Shown here piece by piece: positions 6,648 through 15,339 of a stretch of DNA of 41,646 nt. Under the pieces are notes generated by a model. It saw only the letters and a list, made by a program, of their open reading frames with translations. It had not been told where the DNA came from and did not search any database. The stretch comes from Acidobacteriota bacterium (GTDB lineage: Bacteria; Acidobacteriota; Blastocatellia; Pyrinomonadales; Pyrinomonadaceae): the NCBI GenBank assembly GCA_025463125.1, contig JAOAPX010000180.1, positions 1 to 41,646 on the forward strand, read 5' to 3'. Each line of letters opens with the position of its first letter. Position 1 is the first letter of the stretch. The translations under genes and the position numbers were made by a program.

Positions 6648-7700
6648 TTATTGCGCCTCGCTTTGCTGCGGCAAAAGCCCTTTGATTTCTTTGACCATTC
6701 GCTGAACTTCCGCCTGATCTTCGAGCGCAATCATAAAGAATTCGTAACCGGTCTTAAAGCAAACCATTCCGTTGCCGAAAAACCACACGCCTTCGAGCAG
6801 CGGGCTGCCGCCCAAAAGCCAATCGAGCGGAGCGCCGGTAATGGTTTTCGGGTTCAAAACGTTGGTCATCATCACCGCGCCCGATGCGAAAGCGAAAGAG
6901 CCGAGCAGCGGAGCGCCGATTTTTTTTACGATATCGCGCTCGAATTCGACGCGTTCGGCTTCGGCTTTGGAAAGCTCGCCGTTTAAGATGAGTTCTTCCT
7001 GTTCTTTTAGATAATCGTTAAATTGCTCGCCGAGCTTTTTGACCGACCATGCGGGCAAAGCCGAATTGAAAAGCCAATGGGAACTTAAGCCCGTGAAAAC
7101 GGCGCCGAGTCCTGCGCCGACCGCCATCGAAACTCCGGTCGTCGCGGCTTGCGCGGGATTTTCCGTTATCCAGTCAGTCGTTTTCTGCATGGTTTTAATG
7201 GTTGAATCAAACGCGCGAGTCCAGTTCGCTCCGAGATTAAACGCCTTTGATACGCGATTTGCCGTCGCTTCAAAAGTCGATCTCGTATCTTCGTAAACTT
7301 TTCCAGCCTGAACGCCGGCTGCGCCTAAAACTTCACCGGCTTTTCGCCCGACGCTTTTAATGGTTTTTTCGGCTCCGACGGCGGTTTTGCCGAGCACGTC
7401 GGCGGCTTTTCCGCTCGCGTCCCCGGCAGCGTCGCGAACCGGCGCGCTCGCGTCCCAGGCTTTTTTCGCGGTTTCACCGGCGACCTTTGCGGCTTGTTTG
7501 CCGACTTCGGATTTTTCGGCTTCGATTTTTATCTTCTGCGCGCCGTCACGCAGAGCTTCCGCGCCTTTCTGAGCCGATTCTTTTACGACTTTCGCGCCTT
7601 CTTCGAGCTTACCTTTCAAGTCTAACTGCTTGTCGATTTCCTCGAATTTTTCTTTTGTTTCGCGTTGCCATTTTTCAAACCGTTCTTTATAATCTGCCAT
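6648..7700 (-). CDS. Helical LEA/apolipoprotein-like membrane protein, unknown function
   Basis: About 350 residues from MADYKERF; this ATG has an AGGA 8 nt upstream, better than an upstream in-frame ATG. The first half is a long charged amphipathic helix region rich in K, A, E and G (for example EGAKVVKESAQKGAEALRDG, SGKAADVLGKTAVGAEKTI), resembling 11-mer repeats of LEA or YtxH-like stress proteins. The second half has three probable hydrophobic segments near residues 190-215, 270-290 and 305-330. No catalytic motif is seen. A role in envelope stress or membrane shaping is only a guess. Confidence 0.65.
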   Translation of the reverse strand: MADYKERFEKWQRETKEKFEEIDKQLDLKGKLEEGAKVVKESAQKGAEALRDGAQKIKIEAEKSEVGKQAAKVAGETAKKAWDASAPVRDAAGDASGKAADVLGKTAVGAEKTIKSVGRKAGEVLGAAGVQAGKVYEDTRSTFEATANRVSKAFNLGANWTRAFDSTIKTMQKTTDWITENPAQAATTGVSMAVGAGLGAVFTGLSSHWLFNSALPAWSVKKLGEQFNDYLKEQEELILNGELSKAEAERVEFERDIVKKIGAPLLGSFAFASGAVMMTNVLNPKTITGAPLDWLLGGSPLLEGVWFFGNGMVCFKTGYEFFMIALEDQAEVQRMVKEIKGLLPQQSEAQ

Positions 7701-7858
7701 TTCGTTTGTCCTTTTGTTCGTTAGTTTTTGCCTTTTATTTACTACGATTTTCAGATAAATTTTGTTCGATTCGATGCGTTTATGCATCTTAATACTGTCT
7801 GATTATAACGCAAAGTTTATTTTCCGACGGAATTTTTTGTGATAATCTTGGAGTGTTT

Positions 7859-8065
7859 ATGCTGGAAGTGAAATGTCCGACATGTGGAAGAATGGTTGTG
7901 TATAGCGGCAACGAATTTCGCCCTTTTTGTTCGGAAAGATGCAAATTGCTGGATTTCGGAGCGTGGGCTAACGAAGAATTCGCGCTGCCGACGCAGGATA
8001 CCGCTTTATCGGAAGAAGATTTGGAACAAATCGAAAAGGTTCTAAAGGAAAAATCTAATCTATGA
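7859..8065 (+). CDS. yacG: Zinc-ribbon protein YacG (DNA gyrase inhibitor family)
   Basis: 68 residues. The four-cysteine zinc site CPTCG...FCSERC and the conserved [12 protein letters not shown] motif identify YacG. In E. coli the protein binds the GyrB C-terminal region and blocks DNA binding by gyrase. The acidic tail ([16 protein letters not shown]) is longer than in minimal members. I place the start at ATG 7859 because GGAG at 7850-7853 sits 5 nt before it; a GTG at 7853 overlaps that SD. The last bases overlap the next gene (ATGA). Confidence 0.9.
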   Translation: MLEVKCPTCGRMVVYSGNEFRPFCSERCKLLDFGAWANEEFALPTQDTALSEEDLEQIEKVLKEKSNL

Positions 8066-8337
8066 ATCTTATAAGCTTACTTTTTAATGTTCCGATGGCT
8101 TTTATAGAAACCGGAACGATCGGCGTTTTTCTGGCGATTGCTTTTATTTTTATCATTGCGGGAAGCGCCTTTTTTGCTTTCGTGATGCTTCGCAAAACAG
8201 TCAAAATGGCGTTCAGGATATTGATTCTCGGCGTCATTTTGCTGATTGCAGTCGTCGGAAGCGCTTCGTTTCTATGGTTTAGCTCAAGCGGCGGCGATTC
8301 GTCAAAACCTCGTCCGAACAACACGCGTTCGCGTTAA
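8062..8337 (+). CDS. Small membrane protein coupled to yacG
   Basis: 91 residues with two strongly hydrophobic segments (about 18-42 and 50-74) and a polar Ser/Gly/Arg-rich tail ([18 protein letters not shown]). The ATG overlaps the yacG TGA as ATGA, so translation is almost certainly coupled. No family is recognised. Confidence 0.7.
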   Translation: MNLISLLFNVPMAFIETGTIGVFLAIAFIFIIAGSAFFAFVMLRKTVKMAFRILILGVILLIAVVGSASFLWFSSSGGDSSKPRPNNTRSR

Positions 8338-8363
8338 AATTTTTAATAGGCTAATATTTAACG

Positions 8364-9617
8364 ATGCCGGATACTGAAAAAATTCCCGCGCGCCGGTTCT
8401 GGCACCGTTATCTTAATCTTCCGGGAAACGTTCTCGCGCTCAGCGCCGTCAGCTTCTTAAACGACACTTCCAGCGAAATTATCTATCCGCTTTTGCCCGC
8501 GTTCCTGGCTTTAACTCTCGGCGCTTCGCCTTTTATCATCGGTTTGATCGAAGGTTTCGCCGAATCGGTCGCCGCATTTCTGAAACTTTTTTCCGGCTAT
8601 CTCAGCGATAAATTCGACAGGCGAAAATTTCCGGTATTTTTAGGATATTCTCTGGCAAGCGTCGTTCGCCCGCTGCTTGCGTTCGTCACGAGCTGGCAGC
8701 AGGTTCTCGTCGTTCGCGTAACGGATCGCGTCGGCAAGGGAATTCGCGGAGCGCCGCGCGATGCTTTGCTCGCCGAAAGCGTTCCGCCTGAAAAACGCGG
8801 CTTTGCATTCGGATTCAATCGCGCGGCGGATCATTTAGGCGCGGTTTTAGGTCCGATTTGCGGCTTTATTTTGCTGTCGTTTTTAGCCGGGAACCCGCAA
8901 AGCCCGACCGCTCACGAATATCAGCAAGTCTTTTTGTACGCTTCGATACCGGTCGCGCTCGGTTTGTTCGTCATCGTTTTTTTCGTTAAAGAAGAAAAGC
9001 GAAAAGACCATCCGGCGGGAGAAAACATTACGCCTATAAAATTGTCTCTCAAAGAATTTGACGGCAATTTCAAGCGGTTTTTGATCGTTATCGCGCTTTT
9101 CACTTTATCTAACTCGACCGACGCCTTTTTGCTTCTGCGCGCCGAACAATCGGGAATTGCGCCCGCCGTTCTGCCGCTTTTATGGATGGCGCTGCATCTG
9201 AGCAAGGTTTTCTTCTCGCTCATCGGCGGCGACCTTTCGGACAGAATCGGCAGAAAACAATTGATTTTTGCCGGCTGGATTGTTTACGCGATAGTTTACG
9301 CCGGGTTTGCTTTTGTCGATTCGGCGTGGCAGGCGTGGGTTTTATTTATCGTTTACGGCGTTTATTTCGGCTTGACCGAAGGCGTGGAAAAAGCTCTGGT
9401 GGCTGATTTGATCGCGCCGGAAAAACGCGGAACCGCTTACGGGTTTTATAACCTTGCCTTCAGCATCACGGTTTTTCCGGCGTCGCTTTTGTTCGGTTTG
9501 TTCTGGAGCCGTTTCGGCGCGGCAACCGCATTTTTATTAAGCGCGGGCATTTCCGTTATTGCCGCGATAATGCTTCTGACCGTTCGAACGACGGAACATT
9601 CGGAAACACGGACATAA
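8364..9617 (+). CDS. Major facilitator superfamily transporter
   Basis: 417 residues with about 12 membrane spans. MFS motif A is present in the first half (GYLSDKFDRRKFPV) and again in the second (GGDLSDRIGRKQL). SFLNDTSSEIIYPLLPAFL at the N-terminus and the conserved VRVTDRVGKGIRGAPRDALLAE loop are typical of a bacterial MFS group annotated only as general transporters. Substrate unknown. TAATAT (8352-8357) ends 6 nt before the ATG and there is no SD, another leaderless candidate. It converges on the next gene with only a 3-nt gap and no terminator between. Confidence 0.88.
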   Translation: MPDTEKIPARRFWHRYLNLPGNVLALSAVSFLNDTSSEIIYPLLPAFLALTLGASPFIIGLIEGFAESVAAFLKLFSGYLSDKFDRRKFPVFLGYSLASVVRPLLAFVTSWQQVLVVRVTDRVGKGIRGAPRDALLAESVPPEKRGFAFGFNRAADHLGAVLGPICGFILLSFLAGNPQSPTAHEYQQVFLYASIPVALGLFVIVFFVKEEKRKDHPAGENITPIKLSLKEFDGNFKRFLIVIALFTLSNSTDAFLLLRAEQSGIAPAVLPLLWMALHLSKVFFSLIGGDLSDRIGRKQLIFAGWIVYAIVYAGFAFVDSAWQAWVLFIVYGVYFGLTEGVEKALVADLIAPEKRGTAYGFYNLAFSITVFPASLLFGLFWSRFGAATAFLLSAGISVIAAIMLLTVRTTEHSETRT

Positions 9618-9620
9618 TCG

Positions 9621-10604
9621 TTACTGCTCGCTTTGCAGTTTTTTAATTTGTACGATGAAAGAGCTTACGGCGCTCGCTTCGTTGCTGTCCGGGAAAAATC
9701 TTAAAAATTCCTCGTAAACTGAAATCGCTTCGTCGTATTTTTTCATTTTTTCGTAAACCAAACCGAGCAATTGATATAAAACTTCCGCGTCAGGCGCGCC
9801 CGAAAGCTGCTTGATCCCGCTGCGAAGATATTTAATTGCTTCGGCGTAATCGGCTTCTTCCTGCTCATAATCGGAACCGCCGAGTCCTTCGGCGCGTTCT
9901 TTGTAAAGCAAGCCTAAACCGGTATACGCTTCGGGCTGAAAGCCTTTGCTTTCAGTGATGGCGCGTTTAAAGGCGGCGATCGCTTTTTCTTCATCGCCGT
10001 TTTCCTTGTATATTCTGCCTTCGACCGCCGAAGCTTCCGCGTAGTTCAAACGCTGTTTTTTCGCCTGCTTAACGGCTGTCAGGGCTTCTTCGAGATTTCT
10101 CATATCCGACAGAACGCGCGCCAGCGCCAGATACGCCTCGGGATATTTCGGGCGCAGCTTGATGGCTTTGCGATAAGCTTCGACGGCTTTTTCGCGGTCG
10201 AGCAAAAGCATTCGTTCGCCTTCCTGAAAAGCCAGCTCGGCTTCGTCAGCGGTATTTGCCAGAGCGATTTTCACCTCGCCTTTTTGCGCCGGGAGCAGGT
10301 TTTGCGTTGTTTCCTTAAAACCGTCGGCGCGGACTCGAATCGTGTGCCGTCCGGCGGAAACGGTTTTGATTTCGAGCTTTCCGCTTTCATCCGCGACGCC
10401 GTATTTAACATCATCGATCCAAACAGAAGCTTTCGGCTCGGTCAAAACAGTAATCGCGCGAAACTGATTGCTCTGCGCGGCAGGCTTTTTCGCTTGCGCG
10501 AGAGCGGCGGCGGCAAGCGCGCAAATCATTATCACGGCGAAAAGTTTTTCCGCTGTATTTCCGCCTCGAATTTTGCCGAACGACAATGCTTTTACGAATT
10601 TCAT
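9621..10604 (-). CDS. Exported PEGA-domain and tetratricopeptide repeat protein
   Basis: 327 residues. A signal peptide ends near LAQAKKPA (about residue 37). Next is a PEGA domain (ITVLTEPKASVWIDD..YG...G.LEIKTVSAGRHTIRVRADGFK, about 50-105), a surface-layer-type beta fold, then TPR motifs from about 125 to 320, with several [YF]..A....P.(Y/F)PEAYL-type helices such as AVEAYRKAIKLRPKYPEAYLALARVL. TPRs scaffold protein complexes. This points to a periplasmic or envelope assembly or adaptor protein; the partner is not evident. Confidence 0.85.
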   Translation of the reverse strand: MKFVKALSFGKIRGGNTAEKLFAVIMICALAAAALAQAKKPAAQSNQFRAITVLTEPKASVWIDDVKYGVADESGKLEIKTVSAGRHTIRVRADGFKETTQNLLPAQKGEVKIALANTADEAELAFQEGERMLLLDREKAVEAYRKAIKLRPKYPEAYLALARVLSDMRNLEEALTAVKQAKKQRLNYAEASAVEGRIYKENGDEEKAIAAFKRAITESKGFQPEAYTGLGLLYKERAEGLGGSDYEQEEADYAEAIKYLRSGIKQLSGAPDAEVLYQLLGLVYEKMKKYDEAISVYEEFLRFFPDSNEASAVSSFIVQIKKLQSEQ

Positions 10605-11054
10605 TTGTTTCGTACCTCGTAAATTTAATTTCGTTTCTTTTATTTTACCACTAAAGTCCGGTTTGTTTCGATGAATTTTATTTTTAGCCGTTATCAGGAT
10701 TCCCTTTAGAATCTAGACGGCAGGCGCGAGCCGGCGAAAACGCTCGAAAACTTCGCCATAATTTGGGCGAGAGCATTCATGATAAACAACGAAAACAAAA
10801 TTTCCGCCTTCTCGACGGACGCCGCCAGGGATTACCGGCATTAACTGATCTTTCGAATAAATAACTCAATAATCATAACCGTTTTTTTTTCTATTTAATC
10901 AGGCGAAATCATCTGATTAAAGCGGATTTGTCGCTGAAACCGCCGCATAAAGATTTTTCTTAAGCTTTTGGTTTCGGTTAAAGAAAAAAGAGCCGGAGTT
11001 TCTTTAAACCTCCGCGCTTTTCGGCGCATCTTAAACAAACTGTTCTTTACGCGA
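10605..11054. other. About 450-nt intergenic region without a convincing gene
   Basis: The region holds a GC-richer patch (about 10711-10850) with no long frame, then AT-rich DNA. Open frames here are short, lack ribosome sites and resemble nothing I know; a 63-codon minus-strand frame at 10895-11086 overlaps the tRNA promoter and is dismissed. Weak inverted repeats exist (for example GGAG...CTCC near 10992-11020). It could hold an unrecognised leader or small RNA, but I see no clear evidence. Confidence 0.4.
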
Positions 11055-11055
11055 C

Positions 11056-11083
11056 TTGATTTTTCCAGGTTTAGCTTTATAAT
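11056..11083 (+). promoter_or_regulatory. Promoter of tRNA-Met
   Basis: TTGATT (11056-11061), a 16-nt spacer and a perfect TATAAT (11078-11083) lie 14 nt before the mature tRNA 5' end. Confidence 0.65.
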
Positions 11084-11097
11084 CAAAATTTCCCTTT

Positions 11098-11174
11098 GGC
11101 TGGGTAGCTCAGCTGGTTAGAGCGCGGGATTCATAACCCCGAGGTCGGGAGTTCAAGTCTCCCTCCAGCCACCA
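11098..11174 (+). tRNA. tRNA-Met (CAT anticodon), elongator type
   Basis: 77 nt with encoded CCA. Acceptor GGCTGGG pairs with TCCAGCC (last pair G-U). The D-arm AGCTCAGCTGGTTAGAGC and T-arm GGGAG-TTCAAGT-CTCCC are normal, and the anticodon loop TTCATAA reads CAT. A paired G1-C72 excludes the initiator, which has a C1/A72 mismatch. The anticodon stem closes with an apparent A31/C39 mismatch. A CAT anticodon could also be Ile2 after lysidine modification; the overall sequence favours Met. Confidence 0.9.
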
Positions 11175-11182
11175 CATTTTAT

Positions 11183-11224
11183 AAAAGAAAAAGCAGCGAT
11201 AAATTTGTCGCTGCTTTTTCTTTT
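11183..11224 (+). terminator. Strong intrinsic terminator after tRNA-Met
   Basis: A 17-bp perfect stem: AAAAGAAAAAGCAGCGA (11183-11199) with TCGCTGCTTTTTCTTTT (11208-11224) and an 8-base loop. The run of T at the 3' side gives the U tract. It also has A/T symmetry that could serve the convergent SurA-like gene. Confidence 0.85.
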
Positions 11225-11261
11225 GGCGGAATTGTTTTGTATTGAGTTTTGATTGAAATCA

Positions 11262-11963
11262 TCAAACCTGGCTGAGAATAATTATTTCCCCGCGTCTTTT
11301 CGCTTCGTCGAGAAATTCTTCGATGCTGCTCGCTACTTTTTCTTCGATCAGGATTTGGCGAATTTCTTCGCGTTTTTCATCGAGGCTCGGCATTAAAAGT
11401 CCCGGATATTTGCGGCGAAATTCCGGAACGTAAGTTTCGCGGTAGTATTTCGCTTCGTCTTCGGGCGTGATGACGGCGAAAGAGCGAAAGCGAAATTCGA
11501 GATATTTATCGATCGCTACGCGCTGTCCCATTATTCGCTCGAAATTGCTGTCTTTGACCGAATCGAACCCGACGAGTTTTAAGCGGCGTTCGAATTCGGC
11601 GTTGGAAGGGAAAACCGCCAGCACGTCTTTTATTTTTTCGTCGATTTCCGCCTGCGTCGGCGCAAAACGCGGCAATCTTTGCGCTTCGAGGGCGAAAAGC
11701 CTTTGATTGATAACCAATTCCAGGGCGCGGTTTAAATCCTCGGAGCGTGGCGGCGCAACCGGCGCGTTCGGTTGAAGCGCGAGCTGCCAGACCAGATCCG
11801 AATGAGTGATAAGCTCGGTTCTGACCCCGTCGCTAACGGTTGCTACGATTTTATCGACGGTTTCCTGCGCCCGCGCTTTTACTGAAAACATCGCCAAAAA
11901 TAAAAATATTAAGACGACACCGGTAAAATGATTTTTTCGCGCCCGCGGCAATTTGATTTTCAT
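11262..11963 (-). CDS. Periplasmic SurA N-terminal-like chaperone lacking a PPIase domain
   Basis: 233 residues from MKIKLPRARK. A signal peptide (hydrophobic VVLIFLFLAMF) ends near KARAQE. Then ETVDKIVATVSDGVRTELITHSDLVW, DLNRALELVINQRLFALEAQRL and a helical core match the N-terminal chaperone domain of SurA/PrsA-type foldases, which escort outer-membrane proteins. The parvulin domain, normally 90-100 residues, is absent; the protein ends after a helix (KVASSIEEFLDEAKRRGEIIIL). The longer in-frame start at 12005 would place residues before the signal peptide and is less likely. Function as a chaperone is inferred. Confidence 0.75.
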   Translation of the reverse strand: MKIKLPRARKNHFTGVVLIFLFLAMFSVKARAQETVDKIVATVSDGVRTELITHSDLVWQLALQPNAPVAPPRSEDLNRALELVINQRLFALEAQRLPRFAPTQAEIDEKIKDVLAVFPSNAEFERRLKLVGFDSVKDSNFERIMGQRVAIDKYLEFRFRSFAVITPEDEAKYYRETYVPEFRRKYPGLLMPSLDEKREEIRQILIEEKVASSIEEFLDEAKRRGEIIILSQV

Positions 11964-12029
11964 AATAAACACTTTAATTTTTCTCCGAAACCGGCAAACT
12001 GTCAACTATTACTAATAATAGTTTAAACA

Positions 12030-12058
12030 TTGACAAAACCCTGAAAATTTCTTTTAAT
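12030..12058 (+). promoter_or_regulatory. Promoter of the GAF-PAS histidine kinase
   Basis: TTGACA (12030-12035), a 17-nt spacer and TTTAAT (12053-12058), about 100 nt before the kinase ATG. It lies in the divergent gap with the SurA-like gene. Confidence 0.55.
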
Positions 12059-12158
12059 ACTCAAGGAAGACATTTCCAAACATCTCGTCTCAATTCAATC
12101 CGCCCTCTCCGATGAAAAAAAATAACTAAAGGTTTGTTGCACAGTAAATTAAATCAAA

Positions 12159-13805
12159 ATGTTAGCTTCGACAACTGCTAAAAAAGGGATAAAACCGTTT
12201 TCATACGTTGAGGAAACCGGCGATTCTTCTTTCGAATTAAAATTTATTTCCGAACTCGGTCGGTCTCTGCTCTTTTCGGTTCATCCGAAAAAGGTCGCGT
12301 GCCGCGTCGCCGAAGCGATTCAAACGGTGACGCAGGCAGAAGTTTGCGCTTTTGTAATCGAACTCGAAAACATCGGTTTGATCAGCTGCGCTTTCAAAAC
12401 GGGCGGCGAGATCAAGGCGGAGTTTCTGCGAAAGCAACAGTTTGAAAAATGGCTCGAGTTTTTGCCGCCGCAGATTTCATACCTGGAAGAAAACGAAAAA
12501 GAATTTCTTCTGAAAACAGGGAAACACAAATACGAATACGTTTCGCCTCTGCATATAAACGGCGATGTCAAAGGCGCATTGATCGTCGGGTTCGGCAAAA
12601 AAGAAAATTATTCGGAAGCGAAAGCGCGCCTTGTCGACGCCGCGACGCAGATGGCTGCGATGTCGGTCAATCTTTCGGCGCATTACGAAGCGGCGATAAA
12701 CACCTCGATAAATCAGGCTAAAGAAGAACACAGGAAATTTACTGAAGCCGTTTTAGACGCGCTGCCCGTGTCGCTTTACGTGGTTGACCGCAATTATCGG
12801 ATCGTGACCTGGAATCGACACAGGGAAGAAGGAATACAGGGAATGCCGCGCAATGCCGTCATCGGGCGAGACGTTTTTCAGGTGCTGGCGAAATATCCGC
12901 AGGGAAGACTTCGGCAGGAATTCGAACGCGCTTTCCGCTCCGGGAAAATCGAACGCATCGAACAGCAAACAACCGATGATAACGGCGCGACAAAGCATTG
13001 GCTCGTCAGCAAAATTCCGATGATCGACGAAGAAACCGGCGAAGTTACGCACGTCATTACGGTCGGCGAAGACGTTACCGTCAGGGTCGAGGCGATTCAC
13101 GGCGTCGGGCGCGCCGAAAAGCTCGCGGCTGTCGGAAGACTGGCGGCGGGTGTCGTTCACGAAATAAACAATCCGCTCGCGACGATAGCGGCGTGTGCCG
13201 AAGCGCTCGAACAGCGCGTTCAGGAAGGAGCTTTCGCCGAATCCGAAGAAGTCGAGGATTTGCGCGAGTATCTCGGTTTAATCAAATCCGAAGCGTTTCG
13301 CTGCAAATCGATCACGACCGGACTGCTTGATTTCAGCCGCGCTCGCGCCGGAAATCGTCATTTAGTCGATGTCGGCGATATTATACGCTCTTCGGCGAAC
13401 CTTATAACGCATCAAAAGCGCGGCTCCAACATTGATATCGCATTTGAAATCGAAGATTCGCTGGCGCTGGTTAATGCCGACAGCGGGCAGATCCAGCAAG
13501 CGATCATCGTGCTGGCAACAAACGCGATTGACGCGATGCCCGACGGCGGAACGCTTACTTTTCGGGCTTTCTCGCAGACGCACCGCATCGTTGTCGAAGT
13601 AGGCGATACGGGCTTCGGCATTCCGCCCGAAGACGTCTCAAAGGTTTTCGAGCCGTTTTTTACGACCAAGGAAGTCGGAAAAGGAACGGGCTTGGGCTTA
13701 GCCGTCTGCTACGGCATTATTACCGAACACGGCGGGCGACTGTCGGTTCGCTCGAGTGTCGGAAAAGGAACGACTTTTTCGATATTTCTTCCAATCCAAA
13801 AATGA
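12159..13805 (+). CDS. Soluble GAF-PAS sensor histidine kinase
   Basis: 548 residues, no membrane span, so a cytoplasmic sensor. Domains: GAF-like (about 25-175), PAS (about 195-310; [28 protein letters not shown]), HisKA with phospho-acceptor His334 in [19 protein letters not shown], and HATPase_c with the N box ([12 protein letters not shown]), G1 (DTGFGIPPE) and G2 ([15 protein letters not shown]). The HEINNPL box resembles NtrB-type kinases, partners of NtrC regulators, and the gene lies 99 nt upstream of exactly such a regulator. The pair is a convincing two-component system. The signal is unknown, probably a cytoplasmic small molecule or redox cue. Confidence 0.92.
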   Translation: MLASTTAKKGIKPFSYVEETGDSSFELKFISELGRSLLFSVHPKKVACRVAEAIQTVTQAEVCAFVIELENIGLISCAFKTGGEIKAEFLRKQQFEKWLEFLPPQISYLEENEKEFLLKTGKHKYEYVSPLHINGDVKGALIVGFGKKENYSEAKARLVDAATQMAAMSVNLSAHYEAAINTSINQAKEEHRKFTEAVLDALPVSLYVVDRNYRIVTWNRHREEGIQGMPRNAVIGRDVFQVLAKYPQGRLRQEFERAFRSGKIERIEQQTTDDNGATKHWLVSKIPMIDEETGEVTHVITVGEDVTVRVEAIHGVGRAEKLAAVGRLAAGVVHEINNPLATIAACAEALEQRVQEGAFAESEEVEDLREYLGLIKSEAFRCKSITTGLLDFSRARAGNRHLVDVGDIIRSSANLITHQKRGSNIDIAFEIEDSLALVNADSGQIQQAIIVLATNAIDAMPDGGTLTFRAFSQTHRIVVEVGDTGFGIPPEDVSKVFEPFFTTKEVGKGTGLGLAVCYGIITEHGGRLSVRSSVGKGTTFSIFLPIQK

Positions 13806-13904
13806 GTTTTTGAAGTTTCGGAACGCAGACGTTTGCGGAATGCGAATTCCTCGGATTCAGCCGGGCTCGAAACGCTTTGTTAAACTCAATAATTTATTAA
13901 ATTT

Positions 13905-15293
13905 ATGGCGAAACTCTTAGTTGTTGATGATGAAAAAAATCTTCGGATGATCGTGCAGAAAGAATTAAGCCGGCAAGGTCACGAAGTCGAAACTGCGGCT
14001 GACGGCGAAGCCGCCTGGGACGCGCTCGAAGAACAGGATTTCGACGTTCTTTTGTGTGATATAAATATGCCGCGTCTCGACGGCATCGGATTGCTGCGGC
14101 GTCTGCGCGAAAGATCTCAGAATCCGCCGGAAGTGATTATGCTGACCGGGCAGGGAACCGTCGAAACGGCTATCGAAGCGATGAAGCTCGGCGCTTACGA
14201 TTATTTAACAAAGCCGTATCGCATCAGCGAGCTTGCCGCTCTCGTAAAGCAATCCGCCGAAAAACAGCAGCTGAAAATCGACAACCAGCGGCTTCGGGCG
14301 CACCTCGAGCGAAATAAGGCTTTGCCGGAAATCATCGCCCAATCGCCGCAGATGAAAGAAGTTTTGCGTCTCGTTCAGCGCGTCGCGCCGTCGGATACGT
14401 CGGTCTTGATCACGGGCGAATCAGGCACCGGAAAGGAACTGATCGCGCAGGCGATTCATCGTTTAAGCCGCCGCAGCGAAAAAACTTTTATCGATTTAAA
14501 TTGCGCGGCGCTACAAGATTCGCTTTTGGAATCAGAGCTTTTCGGACACGAAGCCGGAGCTTTTTCCGGCGCGAGAAATCGCAAGCTCGGGCTTTTTGAA
14601 ATCGCCGATAACGGCACGATTTTTCTCGACGAAGTGATGGAAATGCCCTCGCAGCTTCAATCAAAACTGCTTCGCGCGCTTGAAACCCGTTCGTTTTTCC
14701 GCGTCGGCGGCGTGAAAAAAGTCGAAGTCGACGTGCGTCTTGTCGCCGCGACAAACCGCAATGCGGATAAAGCCATCGCCGAAGGAGCTTTCCGCTCGGA
14801 TTTGCTTTACCGGATTAACAGTTTCGAAATTCATATTCCGCCGCTGCGCGAGCGCCGCGAAGACATCGAGCCGCTCGCGCAGCATCTTTTGCAGAAAATC
14901 GGCGGAATAAATGCGCCGGAACTTTCGCCGCAAGCCATCGACGCGCTTTGTTCGTACAGCTGGACGGGAAATGTCCGCCAATTGCGAAATTGTCTCGAAC
15001 GCGCCATTCTGCTTGCCGATAACGGCACGATCACGACAAAAGAACTGCCGCCCGAAGTTGTTTATAAAACCAACGAGCCGAGCATTTCGGTCAGCTATAA
15101 TATGCCGAAGACATCCGGTGCGAACACGTTTCAGAACGCCTCGCCGACGGCTTTAAGAGACGTCGAGCGGCAGCAGATCATCAACGCGCTCGACAAAACC
15201 GGCTGGCATCGCGGCAAAACCGCCGAGCTTTTAGGCATTTCGCCTTCGACGCTTTACAGGCGCCTGCGCGAATACGGTTTGGAAACGAGATAA
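13905..15293 (+). CDS. NtrC-family sigma-54-dependent response regulator
   Basis: 462 residues. Receiver domain 1-120 (acidic DD8-9, phospho-acceptor Asp52, Lys in LTKPYR), AAA+ sigma-54 interaction domain about 145-370 (Walker A GESGTGKE near 171-178; Walker B region GTIFLDEV; arginine-rich LRERREDIEPLA), and a C-terminal Fis-type HTH (RQQIINALDKTGWHRGKTAELLGISPSTLYRRLREYGL). The sigma-54 contact loop, normally GAFTGA, reads GAFSGA (218-223), a conservative Thr-to-Ser change. It acts with the upstream histidine kinase. Its targets need -24/-12 promoters, one of which is at 34539 in this window. The TAA begins a TAAAAAGG repeat array. Confidence 0.95.
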   Translation: MAKLLVVDDEKNLRMIVQKELSRQGHEVETAADGEAAWDALEEQDFDVLLCDINMPRLDGIGLLRRLRERSQNPPEVIMLTGQGTVETAIEAMKLGAYDYLTKPYRISELAALVKQSAEKQQLKIDNQRLRAHLERNKALPEIIAQSPQMKEVLRLVQRVAPSDTSVLITGESGTGKELIAQAIHRLSRRSEKTFIDLNCAALQDSLLESELFGHEAGAFSGARNRKLGLFEIADNGTIFLDEVMEMPSQLQSKLLRALETRSFFRVGGVKKVEVDVRLVAATNRNADKAIAEGAFRSDLLYRINSFEIHIPPLRERREDIEPLAQHLLQKIGGINAPELSPQAIDALCSYSWTGNVRQLRNCLERAILLADNGTITTKELPPEVVYKTNEPSISVSYNMPKTSGANTFQNASPTALRDVERQQIINALDKTGWHRGKTAELLGISPSTLYRRLREYGLETR

Positions 15294-15322
15294 AAAGGTA
15301 AAAAGGTAAAAAGGTAAAAAGG
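15291..15322 (+). repeat. Four tandem TAAAAAGG units starting at the stop codon
   Basis: Exact copies at 15291, 15299, 15307 and 15315; a fifth starts but diverges. The first TAA is the regulator's stop codon. Because the unit is 8 bp, successive TAA triplets fall in all three frames. Confidence 0.9.
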
Positions 15323-15339
15323 TAAAAACAAAACGCCGT

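Noticed and set aside
10895-11086. 63-codon minus-strand frame
   Set aside because: It covers the tRNA-Met promoter, has no SD and no known similarity.
11098-11174. Initiator tRNA-Met
   Set aside because: G1-C72 pairs normally and the GGG/CCC anticodon stem signature is not at 29-31/39-41.
11964-12005. Longer start of the SurA-like gene
   Set aside because: It would place 14 basic residues before a normal signal peptide, with no SD.
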